Origin: Actinomycetales bacterium
GTDB lineage: Bacteria > Actinomycetota > Actinomycetes > Nanopelagicales > Nanopelagicaceae
DNA length: 64,000 nt
NCBI GenBank assembly: GCA_018969355.1
Contig: JAGWYO010000002.1
Coordinates: 1 to 64,000, forward strand
Reading direction: 5' to 3'
In this document: positions 55,775-64,000 of the stretch, one piece after another
How positions within the stretch are numbered: position 1 is the stretch's first letter
Layout: the number at the start of each line of letters is the position of its first letter
Position numbers and translations under genes: made by a program
The notes under the pieces: model-generated
What the model was told of the DNA's origin: nothing
The model's input: only the letters and a program-made list of their open reading frames with translations
Databases searched by the model: none

Positions 55775-57922
55775 ATGTCTACGCAGTCAATTCAAAAAAC
55801 CCGCAAACCCTTTGCCATCGCACTCTTGGTAGTAATCGTGTGGTTTGGCATAAGTGGCATATTCGGTCCACTTTTTGGCAAGCTCTCCTCAGTTCAAGAG
55901 AACAACAACTCCTCTTTCCTGCCCAAAGGCGCTGAAGCGACAAAGGCTGCCGATGTGATTGCTACTTTTTCAGGAAAAGATAGCTTCAACTTTCCAACGT
56001 TGATTCTATTTGAAGGCACAACAACTCCGGAGACATTTGCTGCCATCAACGCCCACATGTCAACAGTGGGTGGAATAACTCTGGATGGTACTTCTTCAAA
56101 GATCTCTGACTTTTTAGCTCCCGGTCAGCAAATAACTGTTTTTCCTTCCCAAGATGGCAAGGCAATTTTGGCAAATATTCCTCTAGATGGAAACGCAATC
56201 TCGAAGGTTTTATCAAATGATGAACCTGTTCTGCCGGCAGTTGTAGCAGCGCTGCGTCAAGACATCAAACCTATTGCTGAAGCAAACGGTCTTACACATT
56301 ACGTGACAGGACCAGGCGGATTATTAGGAGATCTTTTTGGAGCATTCGGGACTTTAGACTCGTCATTACTTTTAACGACTCTAGGTGTTGTTGCTCTGAT
56401 TTTGATTTTTGTTTATCGCTCTCCAGTTTTGTGGATAATTCCTCTCTTGTCTTCCCTTTTTGCTTTAACAACTGCAGGCGGAATTGTTTATTTGCTAGCA
56501 AAACACAACATCATCGATGTTGATGGACAATCTCAAGGAATTCTCTCGGTTCTAGTAATTGGTGCAGCTACTGACTATGCACTCTTACTTATTGCTCGCT
56601 ATCGTGAGGAACTTCACTTTCATGAGAATCGCTTCGATGCAATGAAGAAAGCATATAAAGGTGTGTGGGAACCTATTCTTGCTTCAGGCTCGACTGTTTC
56701 AATCTCACTTCTAGTATTGCTCTTTAGCCAACTTACTAATACTGCAGGACTTGGCCCTATTGGTGCCATAGGAATTGTGAGTGCGATGATCACAATACTC
56801 ACCTTGTTACCTGCCCTTCTTTTACTCTTTGGTCGCTGGATATTCTGGCCGCGTCGCCCACTCTTTGATGGTGATGATCATGTGATGAGCGGGCCATGGT
56901 CAAAGGTGGCCAATGGAATTGGGCGCAATCCTCGCAAAGCCTGGGTTGTTACCGGTTCTGTTCTATTGCTTCTGGCTTTCGCCTCAACAACGCTTAAAGC
57001 CGATGGAATTGGCACAGTCGATACCTTCACTGGAAAACCAGAATCAGTCGTGGGTCAAAAACTTCTTCTCGCGCACTTCCCAGGGGGCGAGGGTGATCCC
57101 ACTCAAATTGTTGTTGCAGCAGATAAAATTGATGCTGTGACATCTGCAGTTAAGAGTGCTCCCGGTGTTACTGAAGTAGTGCCGTTGGCTGATCCGATGA
57201 CGAAGACACTCAAAGTCGTCAATAACAAGGCGATTTTAAATGTAACGCTAGATAAGGCACCAGATAGCGTAGAAGCCGGAAATGACATTCCAAAGATTCG
57301 TGAGCTAGCCCATGCCGCTGATCCATCTTCATTAGTGGGAGGCACTAGTGCTGTTTACTTCGATGTTCGCACAGCAAACAACAATGACAATAAGACAATC
57401 ATTCCAATTATCTTGATCGTCATTACTATCATCCTTGGCCTGCTATTGCGCAGCATCTTGAGTGCAATAGTTCTGCTAGGTACGGTGTTACTCTCATATT
57501 TTGCAACACTGGGTGTGTGTGCACTTGTGTTCAATCATGTATTTGGTTTTGCAGGTGGAGACAATTCATTTCCGCTCTTTGCTTTCATCTTCTTGGTAGC
57601 CCTTGGCATTGATTACAACATCTTCCTGATGACTCGTGTGCGTGAAGAAAGCGCCAAGATTGGAACTCGCGCTGGAATCATCAAGGGCGTTACTGTTACA
57701 GGGGCAGTAATTACCTCTGCTGGAATCGTCCTCGCGGCAACATTTGCAGTTCTAGGTCTGTTGCCTTTGGTTCCACTTGCAGAGCTGGGTTTTGCGGTGG
57801 CCTTTGGAGTTCTTCTCGACACTATTATTGTGCGCTCAATCTTGGTGCCAGCTCTAGTTCATGAGATTGGTCCAAAGATCTGGTGGCCTTCAAAACTGCA
57901 GTACGAAGAGATTAAGAGCTAA
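55775..57922 (+). CDS. MMPL-family RND-type transporter
   Basis: A large membrane protein of 715 residues. One helix near the N-terminus (about 14-34) is followed by an extracytoplasmic domain, a cluster of five helices (about 210-340), a second external domain and a further cluster (about 540-695). Two-fold repeats with IGAATDYALLLIARYREE and ALGIDYNIFLMTRVREE are typical MMPL motifs. Relatives export lipids or other hydrophobic molecules. The substrate is unknown. It shares a stop/start base with the downstream Gfo/Idh gene. Confidence 0.92.
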   Translation: MSTQSIQKTRKPFAIALLVVIVWFGISGIFGPLFGKLSSVQENNNSSFLPKGAEATKAADVIATFSGKDSFNFPTLILFEGTTTPETFAAINAHMSTVGGITLDGTSSKISDFLAPGQQITVFPSQDGKAILANIPLDGNAISKVLSNDEPVLPAVVAALRQDIKPIAEANGLTHYVTGPGGLLGDLFGAFGTLDSSLLLTTLGVVALILIFVYRSPVLWIIPLLSSLFALTTAGGIVYLLAKHNIIDVDGQSQGILSVLVIGAATDYALLLIARYREELHFHENRFDAMKKAYKGVWEPILASGSTVSISLLVLLFSQLTNTAGLGPIGAIGIVSAMITILTLLPALLLLFGRWIFWPRRPLFDGDDHVMSGPWSKVANGIGRNPRKAWVVTGSVLLLLAFASTTLKADGIGTVDTFTGKPESVVGQKLLLAHFPGGEGDPTQIVVAADKIDAVTSAVKSAPGVTEVVPLADPMTKTLKVVNNKAILNVTLDKAPDSVEAGNDIPKIRELAHAADPSSLVGGTSAVYFDVRTANNNDNKTIIPIILIVITIILGLLLRSILSAIVLLGTVLLSYFATLGVCALVFNHVFGFAGGDNSFPLFAFIFLVALGIDYNIFLMTRVREESAKIGTRAGIIKGVTVTGAVITSAGIVLAATFAVLGLLPLVPLAELGFAVAFGVLLDTIIVRSILVPALVHEIGPKIWWPSKLQYEEIKS

Positions 57923-58932
57923 TGCGCGTCGGCATTGCTGGATATGGATTAGCTGGGCGGTATTTCCACGCACCTTTACTTAAGGGATGTGGATATCAAG
58001 TCGTAGCGATTCAAACCAGTAATGCCGAACGAACAGCTCATGCATTCGAAGATTTTCCAGATGTCATTGTTGTTGCAACTATTGAAGAGTTAGTTGCGCA
58101 CAAACTTGATCTAGTCGTTGTTGCGTCAGCAAATATCGCTCATGCAAAAGATGCCTTTGCAGCTATCAATGCCGGCATCCCTGTTGTGGTTGATAAGCCA
58201 ATGGGTCGCACATTTGCTGAAACTGCCGAGATTATCTCTGCAGGAGAGCGCGCAGGAGTTCCAGTTTCAACTTTTTTTAATCGTCGCTGGGATAGTGATG
58301 CGCTAACAATAAAGAAAGTTTTAGCATCCGGCGTACTCGGAACCATTCATAGGATGGATTCCAGGTTCGAGCGTTTTCGCCCTGAACTCAACAAGAGTTC
58401 CTGGCGCGAGAATATGAGTGCAGACGATGGAGGGGGACAACTCCTTGACCTTCAACCACATCTTATTTCCACTGCAATTGATTGGTTCGGTAAAGCAGAG
58501 CTAGTGACATCCACCGTGCGCACCATTCGTGGAGGCGCTGATGATGATGCGGTGTTAGTGCTAAAGCACAATTCGGGTGTTCTTTCAATTCTCTCTGCTA
58601 GTGCAGTTGTAGGAGCGCCAGGACCGCGCATCCGTATTTTGGGTAGTAAAGGTGCTCTCGTCATTAATGAGCTAGATCCTCAAGAGAACTTACTTCGAAG
58701 TGGCAAAGTTCCCATGGGTGGCAAGTGGGATATGCCTACCAAATCACAGACATTTATTCATCGCGGTGATCAGGTGGAGGAAATCGTAGGAGAAGATGGC
58801 AACTACGCCACTTTCTATACTTTGGTGGCGGGTGCACTTGCTGGCACAAATCCTTGGCCAATTTCTCATGATGATGCGTTACTCGTTGCTCACATTATTG
58901 ATCAGGCTCGAAACAACTCACTTCATGTCTAA
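57922..58932 (+). CDS. Gfo/Idh/MocA-family oxidoreductase (second)
   Basis: A dehydrogenase of 336 residues. The Rossmann motif is GIAGYGLAGRYFHAPLL (the YGLAGRxFHAP subgroup), with VDKPMGRTFAE as the Lys motif and GGQLLDLQPHLIS in the catalytic domain. The start is TAATG-coupled to the MMPL stop. It overlaps the following flavoprotein gene by eight bases. The substrate is not known. Confidence 0.9.
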   Translation: MRVGIAGYGLAGRYFHAPLLKGCGYQVVAIQTSNAERTAHAFEDFPDVIVVATIEELVAHKLDLVVVASANIAHAKDAFAAINAGIPVVVDKPMGRTFAETAEIISAGERAGVPVSTFFNRRWDSDALTIKKVLASGVLGTIHRMDSRFERFRPELNKSSWRENMSADDGGGQLLDLQPHLISTAIDWFGKAELVTSTVRTIRGGADDDAVLVLKHNSGVLSILSASAVVGAPGPRIRILGSKGALVINELDPQENLLRSGKVPMGGKWDMPTKSQTFIHRGDQVEEIVGEDGNYATFYTLVAGALAGTNPWPISHDDALLVAHIIDQARNNSLHV

Positions 58933-60094
58933 AAGCAGCGATGTCCTCATTGTTGGTGCTGGATTAGCAGGACTTAACGCAGCCATTCAACTTCAAGCCG
59001 CGGGCCGCTCTGTAACTGTCATTGAAGCAAGTGATCGTGCGGGTGGACGTGTAGCCAGTGATCACATCAATGGATATATATGTGATCGTGGCTTCCAGCT
59101 GATCAACTCCAAATATCCAGCCCTAGTGGCATTGGATGTAATTGATGAGATTGATTTCATTCCTGCACCACGTGTAATTGAAGTCAGTTTAGGGAGCGAA
59201 CGAGTTGCGCTGGGGGATCCACGCAAAGCACCATTTTCAGCGCTGCATCGCGCAACCGGTTCTTTAACTGAAAAAGTAAATTTTGCTCGATTCATTCTTT
59301 CTAAAATACAAGGTGAGCAATCTCTTGGGCAAGAGTTGCGAAAAGCTGGATGTGGAACAACATATGAGCGAGTGCTTAGACCTTTCTTACAAGGCGTTTT
59401 CTTGGCAGATCCAGACAAAGTTGATTCGCACTATGGTCAAATAGTTATCCGATCATTTGTCACTGGGTCACCAGGTATCCCAAAACTTGGTGTTGGCCAA
59501 CTCTCCCAGGCACTTGCATCTCGTATTTCAGATCTACAACTCAATGTGCGGGCAGAGCGCATTGTAGGTAACACCGTGCAGACATCTGTAGGAGAGTTTT
59601 CAGCAAGGGATATCCTCGTAGCTACGGATGCAACAACAGCCACTCAATTATTGGAGTTGGGCGAAGTGTGCCGGATGCAGGGATGTGTGACGTGGTATCA
59701 CGCAACCGATCAGAACCCATCGGGGACAGGGCGCTTGCTTATCGATGGGCAAAAACGTGGACCGGTGTTTAATTCATTGGCTATCTCAGATATTTCAAGG
59801 TCTTATGCCCCAAACGGTATGAATCTGATTTCAAGTACAACTGAACTGGGAACAACTGACTCAGAAGTGCGCCGTCACTTAACAACTATGTGGGGTGTAC
59901 CAACTCGAGATTGGCAGTTAATCGCAAAGTATGAAATTCCTTCAGCCCTGCCGCTACATGAGGTTGGAAAAGGGCTCACACAACCCACCAAGATTTCTGA
60001 GCATCTCTATGTTGCAGGAGATCACCGCACAGTTCCATCCCAGCAAGGCGCCCTATTTAGTGGCAGCTTGGCTGCGCAATTAATCCTGAACTAG
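58925..60094 (+). CDS. FAD-dependent amine oxidase/protoporphyrinogen-oxidase-like protein
   Basis: A flavoprotein of 389 residues. The dinucleotide-binding site is VLIVGAGLAGLNAAIQL with ASDRAGGRVASD after it, and the C-terminal VAGDHRTVPSQQGALFSG closes the FAD site. It is of the carotene-desaturase/amine-oxidase superfamily. The ATG at 58925 is chosen because the dinucleotide fold starts six codons later; a longer form would overlap the Gfo/Idh gene by 137 bases. It is probably co-transcribed with the two genes upstream. Its stop overlaps the convergent epimerase gene by 15 bases. Confidence 0.88.
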   Translation: MSKSSDVLIVGAGLAGLNAAIQLQAAGRSVTVIEASDRAGGRVASDHINGYICDRGFQLINSKYPALVALDVIDEIDFIPAPRVIEVSLGSERVALGDPRKAPFSALHRATGSLTEKVNFARFILSKIQGEQSLGQELRKAGCGTTYERVLRPFLQGVFLADPDKVDSHYGQIVIRSFVTGSPGIPKLGVGQLSQALASRISDLQLNVRAERIVGNTVQTSVGEFSARDILVATDATTATQLLELGEVCRMQGCVTWYHATDQNPSGTGRLLIDGQKRGPVFNSLAISDISRSYAPNGMNLISSTTELGTTDSEVRRHLTTMWGVPTRDWQLIAKYEIPSALPLHEVGKGLTQPTKISEHLYVAGDHRTVPSQQGALFSGSLAAQLILN

Positions 60095-60970
60095 TTGGTT
60101 AAGAGCTTCGGTGATGTGGGGATAGTCCCACCTAAATCCAGCCTCTTGTAAAACATGGGGGATTACCTTTTTAGAACCCAGAACTTCAGAGGAAAAACCA
60201 CCGAGTGCGACTTTGAGCGCAATCGCTGGTGCTGGAAAGAGGGCAGGACGGTGTAATGCGCGGGCAAGGGCTGATGTGAATTCTTGATTGGTTACTGGGT
60301 TTGGTGAGCTCACATTTACCGGACCTGAGAGTGGATTTTCCAAAGCAAAAACAATTGCACGGATTTGATCATGCAAAGTAATCCAAGACCACCACTGCTT
60401 ACCTGAACCAAGCTTTCCGCCAAAGCCTAGACGAAAGAGAGGCAACATCTTTCCAAGTGCACCTCCAGTTGGATCAAGAACTAATCCTGTTCGAATCTTC
60501 ACGGTGCGAACATCTGCGGCTAAATCTGCTGCGCTTTCCCATTCGCGGCAGACCGCTGCTAGAAAATCATCTCCCACACGATCTGTTTCTACTACTGCAC
60601 GATTACCACTTTCTCCATACCAACCAATGGCACTTGCAGAAATAAATACTTGTGGCTTAAGTTCTGCCACGGCTTTAGCGATAGTTGTTGTGCCAAGTAG
60701 TCGTGAGTTGAGAATCTCTGATTTAAACTTTTTAGTCCAACGTTTATCACCAACACCCACACCAGCTAAATGAATGATTGCATCTACACCGGCCAGTGCG
60801 CTTAAATCAACATAACCTGTTTGTAAATCCCATTGGACTTCATCAGCTGCCACTGGAGCACGGCGTACTAAGCGTTGAACAGTGTGACCTTCACTCTTCA
60901 AATGACCAACAAGTGCTGTGCCTATCAGGCCTGAGGAACCGCTAATTGCGATTCTTTGAGGAACAGGCAT
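60080..60970 (-). CDS. TIGR01777-family NAD-dependent epimerase/dehydratase
   Basis: An extended SDR-like protein of 296 residues. The cofactor motif is ISGSSGLIGTALVGHL, the VDAIIHLAGVGVGDKRW segment is typical of TIGR01777 (YfcH/SulA), and SASAIGWYGESGN holds the Ser and Tyr of the active site. The C-terminal DUF1731 domain (about 245-293) is present. The activity is unknown. In mycobacteria the same family lies between dlaT (E2) and lipB. Confidence 0.92.
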   Translation of the reverse strand: MPVPQRIAISGSSGLIGTALVGHLKSEGHTVQRLVRRAPVAADEVQWDLQTGYVDLSALAGVDAIIHLAGVGVGDKRWTKKFKSEILNSRLLGTTTIAKAVAELKPQVFISASAIGWYGESGNRAVVETDRVGDDFLAAVCREWESAADLAADVRTVKIRTGLVLDPTGGALGKMLPLFRLGFGGKLGSGKQWWSWITLHDQIRAIVFALENPLSGPVNVSSPNPVTNQEFTSALARALHRPALFPAPAIALKVALGGFSSEVLGSKKVIPHVLQEAGFRWDYPHITEALNQLVQD

Positions 60971-60976
60971 GAGCGC

Positions 60977-62626
60977 TTAGAGTCCCAAATCCGATTCAAA
61001 GGCTCCGCCTTCTAGACGCTCTTTTAAAGTCACTAAGAATCTAGCTGCATCTGCTCCATCAACAACACGATGATCATAGGAAAGTCCCAGATACACCATT
61101 GAACGGATGGCAATAGTTTCTCCACCATCTTCACCGCGCACAACCATGGGACGCTTCACTACGGCGCCTAAACCAAGTATTGCTACCTGTGGTTGATTGA
61201 TGATGGGAGTATCAAAGAGTGCGCCGCGGCTACCTGTATTTGTCAAAGTGAAAGTTCCGCCACCTAATTCATCGGGGGTTACTTTATTATCACGTGTGCG
61301 GGCAGCTAGATCTGAAATCTTTCGAGCTATCCCGCCCATATTCAAATCACCAGCGTTTGCAATAACAGGAACCAAGAGTCCTCGCTCTGTATCTACTGCG
61401 ATACCCAGGTGCTCTGCGCCGTGATAAGTAATCTGGTCGCCTTCAACAGATGAGTTAAGCACTGGGTGTTGTTTGAGAGCTTCACACACTGCAACTGCAA
61501 AAAATGGAAGGAAGGAAAGCTTGACGCCTTCGCGGGCTTCAAAGGAAGCCTTTGCCTTATCGCGCAGACGAGAAATCTTTGTCACATCAACTTCCACCAC
61601 AGTTGTCAGCTGAGCACTGACCTGCAGTGACTCAACCATTCGGGATGCAATAACTTTGCGAAGTCTTGACATTGTCACTGTTGTTCCACGAAGCGGAGAG
61701 AGGGCAACTGCAGCTGGCTTAGTAGCAGAAGGAGCTGAAGCAGTTGCTGCAGGTGCTACATGTGTAGGAGCTGCTGGCTTTGCTAGTGATTCAACATCTT
61801 CACGGCGAATACGTCCACCAATTCCACTTCCCTTAACAAGTGCAAGATTGACTCCTAGTTCATTAGCAAGTTTTCGAACTAGGGGAGTCACATAGGCATC
61901 AGCTGGTTGTGCCATAGGTGCGGCAGGTGCAACTGGCGCAGGTGCTGCAACAACAGCGGCAACAGGGGCAACAGGGGCAGCAACAACTGGTGCTGGTGTT
62001 GTAACCACTGGTGCAGCTGCGCTAGTGCCTATTAATCCAAGACGTGCCCCAACTGGGACAGTTGAATCAACGGCAACATCGATTGCCAATAAAGTTCCTG
62101 CAACTGGCGATGGAATCTCTGTATCGACTTTGTCAGTAGAAACTTCTAGTAATGCTTCATCAACGGCTACTAAGTCACCAATATTTTTGAGCCAACGGGT
62201 AACAGTTCCTTCACTCACGCTTTCACCTAATGCAGGCATGGTGATTACTGTTCCGGCACCGGTAGCTACTGGCGCAGGTGCCGCTGCAACTGGTGTTGCA
62301 GGAGGTGGAGTTACAGGTGCTGCAGGAGGTGGAGTTACAGGTGCTCCTGGAGCTGAAACTACTGGTGCAGATGGAGCAGGGGCAGCCGCACCGTCAGCGA
62401 TGATTGCTAACTCAGCACCGACTGGAACAGTTTGATCAATGTGGACAACAATTTTTGTAAGAGTTCCAGCAACAGGGGATGGAATCTCGGTATCTACTTT
62501 GTCGGTTGATACTTCAAGAAGTGGTTCATCAACATTGACATGGTCGCCTTCAGACTTTAACCATCGTGTAACAGTTCCTTCGCTCACACTTTCACCCAGT
62601 GCTGGCATCGTTACGGAAAATGTCAT
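60977..62626 (-). CDS. sucB: 2-oxoacid dehydrogenase E2 component, dihydrolipoyllysine acyltransferase
   Basis: An E2 core of 549 residues with two lipoyl domains, each with the lipoyl-Lys in STDKVDTE (about 43 and 170), joined and followed by Ala/Pro-rich linkers. The peripheral subunit-binding domain ([13 protein letters not shown]) and the acyltransferase domain with HRVVDGADA follow. In actinobacteria the two-lipoyl E2 serves pyruvate dehydrogenase and is often annotated sucB; which complex it serves cannot be told from sequence. ATG 62626 is chosen with GGAGAG upstream; an in-frame upstream codon is not needed. It is coupled to lpd. Confidence 0.93.
   Translation of the reverse strand: MTFSVTMPALGESVSEGTVTRWLKSEGDHVNVDEPLLEVSTDKVDTEIPSPVAGTLTKIVVHIDQTVPVGAELAIIADGAAAPAPSAPVVSAPGAPVTPPPAAPVTPPPATPVAAAPAPVATGAGTVITMPALGESVSEGTVTRWLKNIGDLVAVDEALLEVSTDKVDTEIPSPVAGTLLAIDVAVDSTVPVGARLGLIGTSAAAPVVTTPAPVVAAPVAPVAAVVAAPAPVAPAAPMAQPADAYVTPLVRKLANELGVNLALVKGSGIGGRIRREDVESLAKPAAPTHVAPAATASAPSATKPAAVALSPLRGTTVTMSRLRKVIASRMVESLQVSAQLTTVVEVDVTKISRLRDKAKASFEAREGVKLSFLPFFAVAVCEALKQHPVLNSSVEGDQITYHGAEHLGIAVDTERGLLVPVIANAGDLNMGGIARKISDLAARTRDNKVTPDELGGGTFTLTNTGSRGALFDTPIINQPQVAILGLGAVVKRPMVVRGEDGGETIAIRSMVYLGLSYDHRVVDGADAARFLVTLKERLEGGAFESDLGL
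62297..62344. repeat. Perfect 24-bp tandem duplication in the first E2 linker
   Basis: Two head-to-tail identical 24-base units (62297-62320 and 62321-62344) inside the E2 gene. They add one extra eight-residue APVTPPPA-type unit to the Pro/Ala linker between the two lipoyl domains. This looks like a recent slippage event and leaves the reading frame intact. Confidence 0.9.
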
Positions 62627-62642
62627 TATTTTCTCTCCTTGC

Positions 62643-64000
62643 TTATCCGTGTGCGTGAAGCGGTTTACCTGCAAGAGCCATATGAGCTTCGCCCATTGCC
62701 TCAGACAGTGTTGGGTGTGCATGGATCAGGGATGCAACATCGGTTGCACGAGCTTGCCAGTTAAAGATTAACTCCGCTTCAGCGAGAAGTTCACCAACTC
62801 GTGCGCCAACCATATGAACTCCAAGGATTGGACCATTCTTTTCACCCACAAGTTTGATAGAACCGGCAGTTCCCAGAATCTGTGCCTTGCCATTTCCAGC
62901 TAAGTCATAGCTGAGTTCAACCACATCATGACCGCGTTTCTTAGCTTCGGCAGTTGTTAAACCGACAGAGGCAACTTCAGGATCAGAATATGTAACACGT
63001 GGAATTCCATCGTAGTTAATGGGAGGAGGATTTAATCCAGCAATTTCCTCAGCAACTAACATGCCTTCGGCAAATCCAACGTGGGCTAATTGCAACGTTG
63101 GAATCAAATCTCCAACAGCCCAAATGCCCGGCACATTGGTGCGGCATTTTTCATCAACTAGAACATACCCGCGATCCATTGCGATAGCCTGCTCTTCATA
63201 GCCAAGGTTTGCAGAAACTGGGCCACGACCGACTGAAACCATCAAAAGTTCTGCCGTGAACTCTTTGCCATCTTCTAAAGTAATTGTTACGCCCTTTTTG
63301 CTCTTGGTAGCAGATTTAAACTTCACGCCAAGCTCAAAGTTGATGCCACGTTTGCGGAAAGCGCGCTCTAACTGCTTGCTCGAGCTCTCATCCTCTAGCG
63401 CAATTAAGTGAGGCAGGCCTTCAATAATTGTGACCTCTGAACCAAAAGATTTCCAAACAGATGCAAACTCGCAGCCGATAACTCCGCCGCCAAGAACGAT
63501 GACAGATTGTGGAACATAATCCAATTTAGTTCCGTGATCGGATGTAATGATGTGCTGGCCATCAATTTCAAGTCCAGGCAATGTTCGGGCGTATGAGCCA
63601 GTTGCAAGAATGATGTTTTTGCCGCTATAGCGCTGACCATTTACTTCAACCGTGTCCTTGGCAACTAACTTTCCATGACCTTCGATATATGTGATGTTTC
63701 TTGATTTAACTAAACCTTGTAGTCCTTTATGTAGGCGGGAGATGACACCGTCCTTGTATGAATTAACACCGCTCATGTCGATGCCATTGAATGTGGACTT
63801 CACACCGAACTTAGAACCTTCTCGGGCACCATCGGCGATTTCAGCCGAGTGCAAAAGCGCTTTCGTTGGGATGCACCCTTTGTGCAAGCAGGTGCCCCCA
63901 ACTTTGTCGGCTTCGATCAATGCCACTGAGAGGCCAAGTTGGGCACTGCGCAAAGCACAGGCATAGCCACCGCTTCCGCCACCTAGAATCACTAGATCAA
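62643..64000 (-). CDS. lpdA: Dihydrolipoyl dehydrogenase (E3), 5' end outside window
   Basis: Flavoprotein disulfide reductase that re-oxidises the lipoyl groups of 2-oxoacid dehydrogenases. The FAD motif is [15 protein letters not shown], the redox disulfide is in [11 protein letters not shown], the NAD site in [15 protein letters not shown] and the C-terminal His-Glu pair is near [13 protein letters not shown]. About 450 residues lie in the window. The in-frame codons before the first GTG read Asp-Leu, as in the family N-terminus (DLVILGGG), so the gene continues beyond 64000. E2 starts 16 bases past its stop. Confidence 0.95.
   Translation of the reverse strand, partial: DLVILGGGSGGYACALRSAQLGLSVALIEADKVGGTCLHKGCIPTKALLHSAEIADGAREGSKFGVKSTFNGIDMSGVNSYKDGVISRLHKGLQGLVKSRNITYIEGHGKLVAKDTVEVNGQRYSGKNIILATGSYARTLPGLEIDGQHIITSDHGTKLDYVPQSVIVLGGGVIGCEFASVWKSFGSEVTIIEGLPHLIALEDESSSKQLERAFRKRGINFELGVKFKSATKSKKGVTITLEDGKEFTAELLMVSVGRGPVSANLGYEEQAIAMDRGYVLVDEKCRTNVPGIWAVGDLIPTLQLAHVGFAEGMLVAEEIAGLNPPPINYDGIPRVTYSDPEVASVGLTTAEAKKRGHDVVELSYDLAGNGKAQILGTAGSIKLVGEKNGPILGVHMVGARVGELLAEAELIFNWQARATDVASLIHAHPTLSEAMGEAHMALAGKPLHAHG

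Noticed and set aside
1-64000. Mobile elements, prophage, tRNA/rRNA genes, CRISPR arrays
   Set aside because: I looked for transposase or integrase proteins, terminal repeats, clover-leaf stretches and regular short repeats in all gaps and found none; gaps are all below 300 bases.

Overview
The window looks like a stretch of a small, streamlined actinobacterial chromosome of moderate GC (mid-40s by eye, not counted). Markers of the phylum include the DUF4193-DUF3093-dut-DUF3159-TrkA block, DUF3000 beside RNase D, the PimB'-FadD15-SRPBCC-ROK block, PadR beside inositol-1-phosphate synthase, and lipB-lipA-DUF4191-RDD-glnA. Low GC for the phylum, almost no intergenic space, many overlapping 3' ends and polyamine-type genes together suggest a freshwater acI lineage member (Candidatus Planktophila/Nanopelagicus type). 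That placement is inference. I see no rRNA, tRNA, CRISPR array, transposase, integrase or prophage gene, and no gene-free stretch reaches 300 bases.

Layout. 1-2750: the end of ffh, then rpsP-khpA-rimM-trmD. 2789-9671: an acyl-ACP desaturase and a class I glutamine amidotransferase (+), facing a (-) set of aldehyde dehydrogenase, glutamine-synthetase-like enzyme and amino acid/amine permease, with a class II amidotransferase divergent from it; together these suggest gamma-glutamylation and breakdown of an amine. 9694-14279: miaB-miaA-dapF-hflX. 14375-18090: DUF4193, DUF3093, a thioesterase, dut, DUF3159 and two TrkA proteins. 18123-23958: a TRAM-type RNA methyltransferase, aconitase and dxs. 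23900-28084: beta-oxidation fadB/fadA and an FTR1 iron permease. 28138-31403: RNase D, DUF3000, an EamA exporter and a RibD-like reductase. 31496-40616: a cell-envelope block with NlpC/P60, PimB' mannosyltransferase, a small two-component system, FadD15-like ligase, SRPBCC protein, ROK kinase, a Gfo/Idh enzyme, PlsC and a Cas4-like nuclease. 40632-44404: LysE exporter, NCS2 permease, PadR and Ino1. 44479-49921: a small membrane protein, a LuxR-type regulator, crotonase, SDR, CopC, an NCS1 permease and a shortened NhaA. 49994-64000: glnA, RDD, an S51 peptidase, DUF4191, PlsC, lipA, lipB, an inserted MMPL/Gfo/flavoprotein trio, a TIGR01777 epimerase, and the 2-oxoacid dehydrogenase E2 and E3 (E3 runs off the window).

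How the genes fit together. lipB and lipA make the lipoyl groups carried by the two-lipoyl E2, which E3 re-oxidises; aconitase acts in the same cycle. Ino1 supplies inositol phosphate for phosphatidylinositol, PlsC acylates the glycerol backbone, and PimB' mannosylates the lipid. The desaturase, FadD, FadA/FadB and crotonase make or consume acyl chains. GlnA and the GS-like enzyme use the same chemistry for assimilation and, probably, amine catabolism.

Points worth a second look: the PimB' reading frame has no ATG/GTG/TTG start before its nucleotide-binding motif, only a GTT at ideal Shine-Dalgarno spacing; the leader of the NCS2 permease folds into what looks like an unassigned structured RNA; NhaA seems to have lost two separate helix-pair-sized segments; a sensorless histidine kinase lacks part of its ATPase domain; and ten convergent gene pairs overlap or abut at their 3' ends.
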